In this document: positions 17,854 through 27,539 of the stretch, in pieces
Numbering within the stretch: position 1 is the stretch's first letter
Layout: each line of letters opens with the position of its first letter
Source of the DNA: Alphaproteobacteria bacterium MarineAlpha5_Bin3
Lineage (GTDB): Bacteria; Pseudomonadota; Alphaproteobacteria; HIMB59; GCA-002718135
Reading direction: 5' to 3'
Assembly: GCA_002938255.1 (NCBI GenBank)
Contig: PTLB01000004.1
Span: 1-33,234, forward strand
DNA length: 33,234 nt
Notes under the pieces: model-generated
The model's input: the letters and a program-made list of their open reading frames with translations, nothing else
Databases searched by the model: none
Told to the model about the DNA's origin: nothing
Program-made: the position numbers and the translations under genes

Positions 17854-20372
17854 TTACCATGACAAGTTTTGTATTTCTTACCTGAGCCACAAGGGCATGG
17901 CTCATTGCGACCTATTTTTTTTGTAACAATATTTTTAGGATCAATTTTTTTTACAACAGTTCTATCTTCATTGGATGCTATTAATTCCAAGTTGAAAAGT
18001 GTTTTAAGAACTTTTTCATCCTGCTCAGATAGCATTTGATTAAAATAATCAAAAGATTCTTTTTTATACTCATAAAAAGGATCCTTACCTCCCATAGCCC
18101 TCAAATTAACACTACTTCTTAAAGTATCCATTGCCGCTAAGTGTTCCCTCCAATTCTTATCTATATGAAACAACATTACTCTTTTTTCTGCAAAAGCGAG
18201 CAATTCTTTAGAATATTTATTTCTTTTTTCTTCATATTTTTGATTTACTTGATCTAAAATTCTTTTTTTAATTTCTTCTTCATCTACTTCATCTTCATTA
18301 AACCAATTTTCAATTGGTAAATTAATAAAAAAAGTATCTTTGACTTTCTTTTGTAGAAGAGGAGCATTCCACTCATGGCTATATTTTTTTGGGGGTATGC
18401 ATTCCAGAATGATATCACTAACAAAATCAATAATTATATCTTGAACAATATCCGATTGATCATTGGTGGCTAAAATTTCTTTTCTGTTTTTGTAGATAAT
18501 TTTTCTTTGATCATTAAGAATATCATCAAATTTCAAAATTTGTTTTCTGATATCATAATTATGAGATTCAACTTTTTGTTGCGCCCTCTCTAAAGATTTG
18601 GTTATTAGAGAATGAGTAATGACTTCACCCTCTTTAACGCCTAGCTTAGACAAAACATTTTCAAGAGTTTTAGATCCAAAAATCCTCATCAAATCATCTT
18701 CTAATGATAGAAAAAATACACTTTCACCAATATCTCCCTGCCTTCCTGATCGTCCTCGCAATTGGTTATCAATGCGACGGCTTTCATGTCTTTCAGTGCC
18801 TATAACCAATAGACCTCCAGCTTTAATTGATATTTCTTTATTTTTTGCACTCAGATCATCATCGCCGCCTAACTTAATATCTGTTCCCCTTCCAGCCATG
18901 TTGGTAGAGATAGTGACATTACCAGGCATTCCTGCTTGTAGGATTGTTTCCGCTTCCTGATCATGGACTTTTGCATTAAGCACATTGTGTTTGATATTAT
19001 TTTTTAATAGCAGTTTGGATAAAATTTCAGAATTATCTACAGAGGTAGTGCCGATTAATATGGGTTGTTTAATTTGGTGACGTTCAAGAACTAATTGCAG
19101 GACAGCATCATATTTTTCTTTTTTTGTCATATAAATTTGATCTTCTCGATCATTGCGATTGACAGGAAGATTGGGAGGGATTTCTACAACTTGCAAATTA
19201 TAAATACCTTCAAATTCTGCAGCTTCCGTGTTTGCCGTACCCGTCATTCCACTTAATTTTTTATATGTGCGAAAAAAATTTTGATAAGTTACTGAGGCTA
19301 TCGTTTGATTTTCTCTTTGAATCACCAAACCTTCTTTTGCCTCAATGGCCTGATGTAAACCATCACCATATCTGCGGCCTTCCATTGGCCTTCCTGATAA
19401 ATCATCGATAATAACAACAGATTTATCTTTAATAATATAATCTTTATCCCTTATAAATAAATGGTGAGCTCTTAATCCCTGAATAATATTATGGTTCAGT
19501 CCCATATTATCAAGATCTTGTAATGTGCCGCCTTTTATCAAATGATTTTTCAGCAATAATCTTTCAGTAACCTCCATTCCGTTACTAGATAGAAGAACTG
19601 ATTTACTTTCTTCATTAATTTCAAAATCTTCATCTTTAAGAAATTTAACGATGGAGTTGATTTTGGGATATATATCAACGGAATTGTCAGATTGGCCAGA
19701 GATTACTAAAGGAGTGCGGGCTTCATCTATTAAAATACTATCAACCTCATCAACAATTGCAAATCCTTCTTTTTTAAAGCATAGAGATTCATAGCTATTT
19801 TTTAGATTATCACGCAAATAATCAAATCCAATTTCATTATTTGTTGCGTAAATAATATCGCAATTATATTGTTTTACTTTATCTACTTCTTCCGTTTTTG
19901 ATGTTACACAACCCACTGTTAAACCTAAAAATTTATATATTTCACCCATCCAATGGGAGTCTCTGTCTGCAAGATAATCATTAACCGTAACAATATGCAC
20001 TGGATCTCCAGATAATGAATTTAGATAGGCAGCAAGTGTAGCCACAAGTGTTTTGCCCTCACCTGTTTTCATTTCAGCAATCATTCCTTGATGCAAAATT
20101 ATTCCACCAATTAATTGCACATCAAAATGTCTTAAGCTAAGTGTTCTCTTGGAAGCCTCTCTAACGACCGCAAATACTTCAATTAAAAGATCATCAAGAG
20201 CCGATCCTTCTTTAATAAGATTTTTAAAATATTCAGTTTTGTCCTGTAACTCTTGATTTGATAAATTAATTAATTTTTCTTCAAAACTGTTTATGGACTC
20301 TATTGTTTTAGAATAAGTTTTAATCTGTCTTTTGCTAGCAGATCCAAATAGTTTGTTTACAAAATTTAACAT
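17850..20372 (-). CDS. secA: Preprotein translocase ATPase SecA
   Basis: Motor ATPase driving Sec-dependent export. The 840-aa protein has Walker A at residues 101-108 (MKTGEGKT), the DEAD-type box [19 protein letters not shown], helicase motifs [14 protein letters not shown] and [11 protein letters not shown], and the C-terminal zinc SEC-C motif [13 protein letters not shown] that binds SecB and phospholipid. The start at 20372 gives the usual [16 protein letters not shown]-terminus. Divergent from argJ with only 25 bp between start codons. Confidence 0.98.
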   Translation of the reverse strand: MLNFVNKLFGSASKRQIKTYSKTIESINSFEEKLINLSNQELQDKTEYFKNLIKEGSALDDLLIEVFAVVREASKRTLSLRHFDVQLIGGIILHQGMIAEMKTGEGKTLVATLAAYLNSLSGDPVHIVTVNDYLADRDSHWMGEIYKFLGLTVGCVTSKTEEVDKVKQYNCDIIYATNNEIGFDYLRDNLKNSYESLCFKKEGFAIVDEVDSILIDEARTPLVISGQSDNSVDIYPKINSIVKFLKDEDFEINEESKSVLLSSNGMEVTERLLLKNHLIKGGTLQDLDNMGLNHNIIQGLRAHHLFIRDKDYIIKDKSVVIIDDLSGRPMEGRRYGDGLHQAIEAKEGLVIQRENQTIASVTYQNFFRTYKKLSGMTGTANTEAAEFEGIYNLQVVEIPPNLPVNRNDREDQIYMTKKEKYDAVLQLVLERHQIKQPILIGTTSVDNSEILSKLLLKNNIKHNVLNAKVHDQEAETILQAGMPGNVTISTNMAGRGTDIKLGGDDDLSAKNKEISIKAGGLLVIGTERHESRRIDNQLRGRSGRQGDIGESVFFLSLEDDLMRIFGSKTLENVLSKLGVKEGEVITHSLITKSLERAQQKVESHNYDIRKQILKFDDILNDQRKIIYKNRKEILATNDQSDIVQDIIIDFVSDIILECIPPKKYSHEWNAPLLQKKVKDTFFINLPIENWFNEDEVDEEEIKKRILDQVNQKYEEKRNKYSKELLAFAEKRVMLFHIDKNWREHLAAMDTLRSSVNLRAMGGKDPFYEYKKESFDYFNQMLSEQDEKVLKTLFNLELIASNEDRTVVKKIDPKNIVTKKIGRNEPCPCGSGKKYKTCHGN

Positions 20373-20397
20373 TTTTATGATATGGGGCTGTTATCAC

Positions 20398-21672
20398 ATG
20401 GTCAAAAATAGATCTACCAAGGATTTAAGCCTTTCAAGTAATGAAAGATTATATCATACCAAAAAAAATTTCTCTATTTTCAAATTTCCAATAATTAAAA
20501 ATTTAACCTCGACTCATGTTAAATTTTATACATTTCACACAGGTTTTAAAAAAAAACGAGAGGATTTATTAATTGTAGTTTTTGATAGCTCAGTTCCAGT
20601 TGCGGCTGCATATTCAAAGACATCTACTCCTTCAGCACCTCTTATCTGGGATAAAAAAAACAACAAAGGTTTTTGTAAAATTTTGATTGTTAATTCAGGT
20701 AATGCAAATGCCCATACAGGAATGAGAGGCATTAAAGTTATTGATAACTATGTAAAGAGGGCAGCAATAAAATTTAATTGTTCTATTGAACAAATATTAG
20801 TTTCTTCAACAGGTGTAATTGGTGAGCAATTAGATGCAATAAAAATCATCAATAAATTCCCCCTCGTAAAAGATTCCAATAACAAAGACTTACTGTCGGC
20901 TGCAAAGGCAATTATGACTACAGATACCTTTCCAAAAACAATAATGAAAAAAATTAGAATTGGCTCAAAAAATATCCGTATTTTTGGTTTTGCCAAGGGG
21001 TCAGGAATGATCGCTCCTAATATGGGTACATTGTTAGCGTACATTTTTATTGAAGCAAATTTTTCAAAAAATGTTTTAAAAAATTTATTACATTCACATC
21101 TTGAGACTAGTTTTAATTCGATTAGTGTTGATGGAGATACTTCAACAAGTGATACAATAATGTTATTTTCTACAGTTAATCCTAAAGATAAGAAAGTAGT
21201 CAAGGAAACTGATATAAAAAAAATCTCTAAAACTTTGAAAGAAGTAATGTTTCAGCTGGCTCTCCAAGTGGTGTCTGATGGTGAAGGGATATCAAAATTA
21301 ATGGAAATTAATGTATCAAGAGCTAAAAATTATCAGCAGGCATCCTCCGTTGCTTTTTCTATAGCTAATTCGCAATTGGTCAAAACGGCAATAGCGGGAC
21401 AAGATGCCAATTGGGGACGTATAATTATGGCTGTTGGAAAGGCAGATTCTAAAGTTAATCAAAATAAGATAAAATTAAAATTTGGAAAATTACTTGTTGC
21501 TTGCAATGGTCAGATGTTCAATAAAATTAATATTAAAAAATTAGACATTTATATGAAAAACAAAATTATTAAAATTAATTTGGATCTGGGTATCGGGGAT
21601 TTCAAGAGAACGGTGTATGCTTCAGATTTAACGCATGAATTTGTCAGAATAAACGCCGATTATCGTTCATAA
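20398..21672 (+). CDS. argJ: Glutamate N-acetyltransferase / N-acetylglutamate synthase
   Basis: Recycles the acetyl group from N-acetylornithine to glutamate in arginine synthesis. I chose the ATG at 20398 (MVKNRSTKDL, 424 aa); the frame is open to 20332, but that would overlap secA. The self-cleavage site is in APNMGTLLAYI, with Thr211 (my numbering) as the N-terminal nucleophile of the beta chain. Family segments include KTSTPSAPLIWD, LIVNSGNANAHTG, SSTGVIGEQLD, SVDGDTSTSDT and AGQDANWGRI. Whether it is bifunctional cannot be told from sequence. Confidence 0.96.
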   Translation: MVKNRSTKDLSLSSNERLYHTKKNFSIFKFPIIKNLTSTHVKFYTFHTGFKKKREDLLIVVFDSSVPVAAAYSKTSTPSAPLIWDKKNNKGFCKILIVNSGNANAHTGMRGIKVIDNYVKRAAIKFNCSIEQILVSSTGVIGEQLDAIKIINKFPLVKDSNNKDLLSAAKAIMTTDTFPKTIMKKIRIGSKNIRIFGFAKGSGMIAPNMGTLLAYIFIEANFSKNVLKNLLHSHLETSFNSISVDGDTSTSDTIMLFSTVNPKDKKVVKETDIKKISKTLKEVMFQLALQVVSDGEGISKLMEINVSRAKNYQQASSVAFSIANSQLVKTAIAGQDANWGRIIMAVGKADSKVNQNKIKLKFGKLLVACNGQMFNKINIKKLDIYMKNKIIKINLDLGIGDFKRTVYASDLTHEFVRINADYRS

Positions 21673-21703
21673 ATTTTTTACACTTTTTGGTAAATTTGTT
21701 CCT

Positions 21704-21750
21704 ACCTTGCCAAGGTTGAAGTCGAGGGTTAGAATCCCTTCCCCTCTCCA
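21704..21750 (+). pseudogene. tRNA-Gly(GCC) 3' remnant
   Basis: The segment reproduces the 3' part of tRNA-Gly: anticodon arm with loop TTGCCAA (anticodon GCC, 21709-21711), variable loop, T arm GAGGG/CCCTT with loop TTAGAAT, then CCCCTCTCCA ending in the encoded CCA with the T discriminator usual for glycine. No matching 5' acceptor strand precedes it; only TTTTGGTA at 21685-21692 recalls a D-loop. The T-loop has A where invariant C56 should be, and the acceptor is one base short. A decayed tRNA or an attachment-site remnant, not a working tRNA. Confidence 0.72.
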
Positions 21751-21907
21751 AATTCCAAATATCCTCTTATTTATTTTTTAACTTAGATACCTTACAATCT
21801 CGCAAAAGTTTTGTTAAATTGTTATTCTTACCATCCTGAGATGTATATGACCTCTATCTGGGCAATGAGTTTTTTATTAATTGAGTATTGTTTACAGTAC
21901 ATATTTT

Positions 21908-22632
21908 CTACTTTTTTAAAGTAATTTTTTTTTCAAATGTTAATTTTCTATCACAATAAATATTAGAGTTTTCCATATATCGCAAATCTTTAAGAAGGTC
22001 ATAAAAATTATTGTAGTAAAATTTAAGTGTATCCCTTTCAATCACAGGATTTTGGAAATTATTTTTTTTTAAAAGATAATTTATTTTTTCAATCGAATAT
22101 AATTCCATAAATCTTCGGTACACTCCTTCATACATTTCTATATCTGCTTCAATCATGGAACTTTTTTGTTCAGGAAGGGTGTTGATACCTGGAAGAGTGG
22201 CAATAAAAAAACCATTGTTATTAAGAGAATAATTAATATTTTTAAGTAAAAGATCGAAGCTCTTAGAAAGATGAAGGTAATAATTACAAATAATTAAATC
22301 AAAAATTTCTTCCTTGAAAGCCCATTCATCGTGATCAAAGCAAATTTTGGAATGATTAGATAAAATTTTATTTAGAATGCTTAGTGAAATATCGGAAAAA
22401 TGAAAGTTTACATGAGGATACTTAAAACAGATATACTCTTCTATTTTTTACTATGAAATCCTATTTCTAAGCAGTTGTTTATTGACAAATTTATGACGTC
22501 AATTGATAAATTAATTCGACTACAAATTTCATTATATATAAATTTATCTTTATCTTTATTTATCTTATTACGTTGAAGAATATGGTATTGCTTATTGATT
22601 AATTGATCATGTTTAATATTAAGTGTAATATC
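21908..22632 (-). pseudogene. NDUFAF5/BioC-like SAM methyltransferase, frameshifted
   Basis: Two adjoining frames give one protein. The first (22632 to TAG at 22443-22441) has YHILQRNKINKDKDKFIYNEI and CLEIGFHSKK, matching the N-terminus and SAM motif I region of this family. The second (22447 to TAA at 21908) continues with NFHFSDIS, CFDHDEWAFKEEIFDLIICN, GFFIATLPG and FYDLLKDLRYMENSNIY, the family C-terminus. A -1 shift in the run of six A at 22444-22449 joins them (about 240 codons against the usual 290 or so). No ATG, GTG or TTG opens the first frame, and the glycines of motif I are partly lost, so decay is likelier than sequencing error alone. An ATG at 22156 would yield only the last 82 residues. 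Confidence 0.75.
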
Positions 22633-22637
22633 TTATT

Positions 22638-23111
22638 ATGGAGCATTTAATTGTAGAAATTGATAGCATAATATCTAATTGCAACAAAAAAATTAATGAT
22701 AAAATTATTGGTGTAAATTACTTAGAAAAATTGAAATTTTTTCTAATTGACTCTTTAAAAGAAAATGATTTTGCTTCTTTTGATAATATTTCTAACGTAA
22801 CTCATACAGAACTTAATAAAACATATGGTGAGAATAATTTAGTTATTACTATCCAACAGTACCAAGAATCTCTCTCAAAGATGAAAAATGAATGCATAAA
22901 TGACTTATTGAACGTTGTTTTGCAAGGTTTTATATCTCTTGATATTTATCAGAATCATAAAGAAAATGATTTGCATTCATTAAGCTTATTTCCAAAAACA
23001 GGCATAGTTTTAAGCAAAAATACATTTATTAGTGAAAAAATAATAAAAGATAGCCTAATTTTAAAGATTGTAAATATTAGAGATACTTCTAATATTAATA
23101 TTGAAATTTAA
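22638..23111 (+). CDS. Uncharacterised protein (157 aa)
   Basis: I do not recognise this protein. It is 157 aa, hydrophilic, without signal peptide or membrane segment. The N-terminal half is mostly helical; the C-terminal half has alternating hydrophobic residues (LNVVLQGFISLDIYQ, LFPKTGIVLSKNTFI, LILKIVNI) like beta strands of a small barrel, perhaps cupin-like, which is a weak guess. No cysteines or clustered histidines suggest a metal site. It starts next to the decayed methyltransferase gene and ends 24 bp before the DUF1178 gene. Codon use looks like its neighbours. Confidence 0.65.
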   Translation: MEHLIVEIDSIISNCNKKINDKIIGVNYLEKLKFFLIDSLKENDFASFDNISNVTHTELNKTYGENNLVITIQQYQESLSKMKNECINDLLNVVLQGFISLDIYQNHKENDLHSLSLFPKTGIVLSKNTFISEKIIKDSLILKIVNIRDTSNINIEI

Positions 23112-23135
23112 AAGTTTGATATAATATTATATTAC

Positions 23136-23555
23136 GTGATAGTTTTTAATTTAATTTGTTCAACGTGTGAAATTGAGTTTGAAGGATGGTTTGGTAGTTC
23201 TTCTGATTTTCAAGAACAAAAAAGAAAAAAATTAATCAATTGTCCAAGCTGTAACAGTTTATCCGTTACAAAATCTTTAATGACCCCTAATTTATCTTCT
23301 AAAAGTAATATTAAAAAAACACCTAGATTAAAAAAAGCTATGGTAAATGATATCAAGAAATATAAAAAAATTATTGAGAAAAATTTTGATTATGTTGGTG
23401 ATAATTTTACTGAAGAGGCAAAAAAAATGAAGTATGGTGAAATAGATGAAAGACCTATTTATGGTGAAGCAACATTAGAGCAAACGAAGGAACTTTTTGA
23501 TGAGGATATAGGAGTAGTACCTTTGCCATGGTCTTCAACAAAAAAAATTAACTAA
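23136..23555 (+). CDS. DUF1178 family protein
   Basis: Protein of 139 aa with an N-terminal rubredoxin/zinc-ribbon-like region: C8-x2-C11 and C36-x2-C39 around EFEGWFGSSSDFQEQ, a typical DUF1178 beginning, and the C-terminal RPIYGEATLEQTKELFDEDIGVVPLPW, also family-typical. Function unknown; the four cysteines suggest metal binding. GTG start at 23136. The end overlaps the convergent ubiG stop by 4 bp; the DUF1178-ubiG-lysC neighbourhood recurs in Alphaproteobacteria as I recall. Confidence 0.9.
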   Translation: MIVFNLICSTCEIEFEGWFGSSSDFQEQKRKKLINCPSCNSLSVTKSLMTPNLSSKSNIKKTPRLKKAMVNDIKKYKKIIEKNFDYVGDNFTEEAKKMKYGEIDERPIYGEATLEQTKELFDEDIGVVPLPWSSTKKIN

Positions 23556-24259
23556 CTTAATTTAGCAGTAGAAAAATAATTAATTGGATAAATATTTTTA
23601 TTTAATTTCCATTGTTTTGATAAAGGATTATAGTTTATTCCTGTTGTATCCAGTACATTAAAATTATTTTTACATAATATCTCTGATAATTCATTAGGTG
23701 TAATGAATTTATCGTAATCATGTGTATTTTTTGGAACCCATTTCAATATATTTTCTGCTAAAAAAATAGCAAAAATTTTTGAAAGTGACGTTTTATTTAT
23801 GGTAGAAATAATAAGCAATCCTTCAGGCTTTAATATATTCTTTATTATTGGAATCGTAGACTTCCAATTATCCAGATGCTCTAATATTTCTAGTAAAAGT
23901 ATTATGTCAAATTTTTTTTTAATTTTAAGTGAATCAAGATCATCATGAATGTAGTTAATTTTTAATTTTGATATTATTGCATGATTTTTAGCTACTTCGA
24001 TATTTTGTTGCACAAAGTCGATACCAGTTACTTTAGCTTTTAGTCTAGCAAGAGGCTCGCAAGTAAGGCCACCGCCACAACCCAAATCTAGTATTTTAAG
24101 ATCCTTAATTTTTTTTTGATTAATCATTTTTAGTATATATTTTATTCTTAAAGGTGTGATTTCATGTAATATTTTGAACTTACCATTGGGGACCCACCAT
24201 TCTTTTGCAATTTTGGAAAAATGATTAAATTCTCTGTTTTTTGAAGAATTATTTCTCAT
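23552..24259 (-). CDS. ubiG: Ubiquinone biosynthesis O-methyltransferase
   Basis: SAM-dependent methyltransferase carrying out both O-methylations of ubiquinone synthesis. I start at the ATG at 24257-24259 (MRNNSSKNREFNHFSKIAKEWW, 235 aa) because UbiG begins shortly before the F-x-x-x-A-x-E-W-W motif; the frame is open to 24301. Motif I is ILDLGCGGGLTCEPLA; KVTGIDFVQQNI, DIILLLEILEHLDNW and the C-terminal HDYDKFITPNEL follow as in the family. Divergent from lysC. Confidence 0.95.
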   Translation of the reverse strand: MRNNSSKNREFNHFSKIAKEWWVPNGKFKILHEITPLRIKYILKMINQKKIKDLKILDLGCGGGLTCEPLARLKAKVTGIDFVQQNIEVAKNHAIISKLKINYIHDDLDSLKIKKKFDIILLLEILEHLDNWKSTIPIIKNILKPEGLLIISTINKTSLSKIFAIFLAENILKWVPKNTHDYDKFITPNELSEILCKNNFNVLDTTGINYNPLSKQWKLNKNIYPINYFSTAKLS

Positions 24260-24325
24260 AAAACTTGTTACTTTAACGTAAAAATAATAAGAGCCTCTCA
24301 AATAATTGAAAGTGATATTAAGTCA

Positions 24326-25540
24326 ATGAAGATAGTAGTGATGAAGTTTGGAGGTACGTCCGTTGCTAATTTATCAAAGATTAGGGATGTTGCAAAAATA
24401 GTTGAAGAAAACTCTCAAAAAAATAAAATTGTTGTAGTTTTATCGGCTATGTCTGGTGTTACTAATCAATTACAATCATATGTTGAAGAAGTGAGTTCCG
24501 AACCTTCGCGGGAAACAGATTTGGTTATTACTTCAGGAGAACAAGTAACAGTTGGTCTTTTATCAATGATATTAAATAGGGAAGGAGTTAAAAGCCTTCC
24601 TTTACTGGGATGGCAAGTTCCTATTATTACAGATGAGAATCATGAAAAGGGCAGAATATTGAATATTAATAATGAGACTATTTACCATCATTTTAAAAGT
24701 AATGATGTTATTGTTTTAACTGGATTTCAGGGGATTAGCGTTAATGGAGTTATTACCTCCCTTGGAAGAGGTGGCTCAGATACAACCGCAGTGGCAATAG
24801 CATCTTCATTAAAAGCTGTACGCTGTGATATATATACTGATGTAGAAGGAGTTTATACTGCTGATCCAAATGTTGAAAAAAATGCAAAGAAAATTAACAA
24901 AGTATCTTACGAAGAAATGTTAGAAATGTCATCAATGGGAGCAAAGGTTTTGCAAACACGGTCGGTTGAATTAGCAATGAAAAATAATTTAACTTTGCAA
25001 GTATTGTCTTCTCTTACTAATACTGAAGGTACTTATATTGTTAATGAAAATAAATTAATTGAGAAAGAGATTGTTAGCGGTGTTTCATATAGCAAGAATG
25101 AGTCTAAGATAACTATTTCAGGTATACCCGATAAACCAGGAATATCAGCCAAAATATTTGGTTTAATGGCAAGCAATAATATTAATGTTGATATGATCGT
25201 ACAAAATATATCTCAAGATGGAGTTAGTGCTAATATGACTTTTACTGTTCTTACTAAAGATATCGAATTAGCCAAAAAAACTTTAGAGAGGAATAATAAT
25301 GAATTGAATTACACTAATCTTTCTACTGACTCAAATATTGCAAAAATTTCAGTAATTGGAATGGGAATGATGTCACAATCAGGTGTGGCTGAAAAAATGT
25401 TTAAAACTTTGGCAGATAAACAAATAAATATTCTTGCAATTTCTACTTCTGAAATCAAAATAAGTGTTTTAATTGATAAAAAGTACACTGATCTTGCTGT
25501 TAAAACTCTACATAGTGTATACAAATTAGACAATAAGTAA
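24326..25540 (+). CDS. lysC: Aspartate kinase
   Basis: Phosphorylates aspartate, first step towards lysine, threonine and methionine. The 404-aa protein has the kinase motif VMKFGGTSVA at its N-terminus, VITSGEQVTVGLLSMIL, LGRGGSDTTAVAIA and DVEGVYTADP, then two C-terminal ACT domains (from about residue 265) that in this class bind lysine and/or threonine for feedback inhibition. The 66-bp gap to ubiG is too short for a lysine riboswitch and none is seen. Confidence 0.97.
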   Translation: MKIVVMKFGGTSVANLSKIRDVAKIVEENSQKNKIVVVLSAMSGVTNQLQSYVEEVSSEPSRETDLVITSGEQVTVGLLSMILNREGVKSLPLLGWQVPIITDENHEKGRILNINNETIYHHFKSNDVIVLTGFQGISVNGVITSLGRGGSDTTAVAIASSLKAVRCDIYTDVEGVYTADPNVEKNAKKINKVSYEEMLEMSSMGAKVLQTRSVELAMKNNLTLQVLSSLTNTEGTYIVNENKLIEKEIVSGVSYSKNESKITISGIPDKPGISAKIFGLMASNNINVDMIVQNISQDGVSANMTFTVLTKDIELAKKTLERNNNELNYTNLSTDSNIAKISVIGMGMMSQSGVAEKMFKTLADKQINILAISTSEIKISVLIDKKYTDLAVKTLHSVYKLDNK

Positions 25541-25579
25541 TAAATAGAACGTATTAATTAATTATTAAATAACTAAATT

Positions 25580-26431
25580 ATGGAAACTGTAGGAGAATCT
25601 TTTAAGAGAGCCAGAAAAAGTCAAAAAATTGATCTAAATACAGTCTCACAAGATTTGAAAATTTCCGAAAGTCTTTTGGGAGATATAGAGAATAATCAAT
25701 TTCCAAGTTACATTAATGTTACTTTCCTTATTGGGCACATTCGTTCATACGCCAAGTATCTAAATTTGGATGAAAAATTATTGATAGAAAATTTTAAAAT
25801 TCAAATCTCATTTGATGATAATAATCTAAATAATGAAATGCGCAAACCAAATACACCGGTTATTCAATTTTCTTTTTTTAAAGCTTTATCATTTGTTTCA
25901 ATTATTGCTATTTCTTTAAGTTTTTATTTTTTATTTATTCCATCTAATGATTTACAACCAGAGTATGCTATGACTCCTAATATTCCTGAAAACCTTGAAT
26001 CTACTCTGGAGGAAATTGAAATGAAACTTTCTTTGGAAAAAAAATTGATTGTTGATACATTGGATAATACAAGTCAAATAATTGCGGATTCATCTCAAAT
26101 TATTGAAGATAAAGATACTTTGATTTCTTCAACGAGTGCAATTGCATCTTTGCCAATTTCAAATGATAAAAATTTAGCTGATAAAATAGTTACACTCAAA
26201 TTTTTAAATCCTACATGGGTTCAATTAAGGGATTCAAAAAATAATGTTATTATTAGTAAATTGATGAGTAAAAAGGATGAATTTTCCTTTAAAATATCAG
26301 AGAATTTAAATTTAACTACAGGTAATGCTGGCAATATTATAATTTTAGTTGATGGAGTTGTGAAAGGTAAGGTTGGAAAAATTGGAGAGGTAATAGATTC
26401 TTTAATTATTGATAATCGTTTTTACAATTAG
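25580..26431 (+). CDS. RodZ-like protein (HTH, membrane helix, DUF4115)
   Basis: Protein of 283 aa with an N-terminal Cro/CI-type helix-turn-helix of the RodZ kind ([20 protein letters not shown], with [21 protein letters not shown]), a membrane helix at about residues 97-118 ([20 protein letters not shown]), a linker rich in Ser, Asp and Glu, and a C-terminal beta domain like DUF4115 ([17 protein letters not shown]). RodZ links MreB to the cell wall machinery in rods. ispG begins 7 bp after its stop. Confidence 0.85.
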   Translation: METVGESFKRARKSQKIDLNTVSQDLKISESLLGDIENNQFPSYINVTFLIGHIRSYAKYLNLDEKLLIENFKIQISFDDNNLNNEMRKPNTPVIQFSFFKALSFVSIIAISLSFYFLFIPSNDLQPEYAMTPNIPENLESTLEEIEMKLSLEKKLIVDTLDNTSQIIADSSQIIEDKDTLISSTSAIASLPISNDKNLADKIVTLKFLNPTWVQLRDSKNNVIISKLMSKKDEFSFKISENLNLTTGNAGNIIILVDGVVKGKVGKIGEVIDSLIIDNRFYN

Positions 26432-26438
26432 TTTTTTT

Positions 26439-27539
26439 ATGTGGCGTTCATATCAGCAAATTGATAGGCGTAAATCACGATCTATAAATGTAGGCAATGT
26501 TAAAGTTGGAGGAAAAGCTCCTATATCCGTTCAAACTATGACCAATACCCTTACTTCAGATGTAAACGCTACTGTTGCTCAAATTAAAAGAGTAGTTAAA
26601 ACTGGGGCAGATATAGTTAGAGTATCGGTTCCAGATCAAGATTCATCGTATGCTTTAAAAGATATATGTAAAAAAAGCACTGTACCAATTATTGCAGATA
26701 TTCATTTTCATTATAAGAGAGCAATTGAGTCTGCTGTTAATGGTGCAGCTTGCTTAAGAATTAATCCTGGAAATATTGGCTCTAAAGAAAAAGTTAATGA
26801 AGTTATAAAGGCAGCAAAAGATTATAATTGTTCAATACGAATTGGTGTAAATGGAGGAAGTTTAGAAAAAAAAATTCTCGAAAAATACTCTGAACCTAAT
26901 CCTCAGGCGTTGGTGGAAAGTGCCCTGAATAATATAAAAATACTAGAAGATAATGATTTTTTTAATTTTAAAATAAGTGTTAAGGCCTCAGATATTTTTT
27001 TAACAATTAAGGCTTATGAAAAATTAGCATCTATTTGTGATTATCCTTTGCATTTAGGCATTACCGAAGCTGGCAGTAAAAGAGCGGGTTCAATTAAATC
27101 TTCCATTGGTTTAGGGCAATTATTACTAAACGGTATTGGTGATACTATTAGGGTATCCTTATCGGATGAACCAGAAGAAGAAGTAAAAGTTGGTTACGAA
27201 ATTCTTAAAAGTTTAGGTTTGCGTAACAGAGGCGTAACAATTATTTCTTGCCCATCATGTGCGCGACAACAATTTCCAGTTATAGAAACAGTAAAAAAAT
27301 TAGAAAAATCTCTTGAAGATATTACTACACCTATTACAGTTTCTATTATCGGTTGTGTTGTTAATGGACCAGGAGAGGCTAAGATGACGCAAATCGGCAT
27401 TACAGGAGGTGGAAATGACACTCACATGGTTTATATCAATGGCGAAAAAAATCATCGAATAAAGAATGAAGATCTGCCAACATATCTTGAAAAGATAATT
27501 AGAAATCAGGCTTCAGAACAGTCGAATAGCAACACATGA
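26439..27539 (+). CDS. ispG: 4-hydroxy-3-methylbut-2-enyl diphosphate synthase
   Basis: Iron-sulfur enzyme of the MEP pathway converting MEcPP to HMBPP. I choose the ATG at 26439 ([13 protein letters not shown], 366 aa), since family members begin just before the S-Y-Q-Q-I-x-R-R-K-S motif; an ATG at 26409 would overlap the rodZ-like gene. The TIM-barrel part shows [20 protein letters not shown] and IIADIHFHY. The cluster ligands are in [11 protein letters not shown] and [11 protein letters not shown]. Its TGA overlaps the hisS ATG by 4 bp. Confidence 0.96.
   Translation: MWRSYQQIDRRKSRSINVGNVKVGGKAPISVQTMTNTLTSDVNATVAQIKRVVKTGADIVRVSVPDQDSSYALKDICKKSTVPIIADIHFHYKRAIESAVNGAACLRINPGNIGSKEKVNEVIKAAKDYNCSIRIGVNGGSLEKKILEKYSEPNPQALVESALNNIKILEDNDFFNFKISVKASDIFLTIKAYEKLASICDYPLHLGITEAGSKRAGSIKSSIGLGQLLLNGIGDTIRVSLSDEPEEEVKVGYEILKSLGLRNRGVTIISCPSCARQQFPVIETVKKLEKSLEDITTPITVSIIGCVVNGPGEAKMTQIGITGGGNDTHMVYINGEKNHRIKNEDLPTYLEKIIRNQASEQSNSNT

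Noticed and set aside
21751-21907. Possible gene remnants between the tRNA-Gly scar and the methyltransferase
   Set aside because: Stops interrupt all frames I read and nothing recognisable emerged; I call it noncoding.
21908-22156. A stand-alone 82-aa protein
   Set aside because: Its frame continues 97 codons upstream with clear methyltransferase sequence, so it is the C-terminus of the broken gene and not an independent small gene.
24260-24325. Lysine riboswitch or attenuator before lysC
   Set aside because: The whole gap to ubiG is 66 bp and shows only a weak ACTTT/AAAGT pairing, far too short for a lysine riboswitch.
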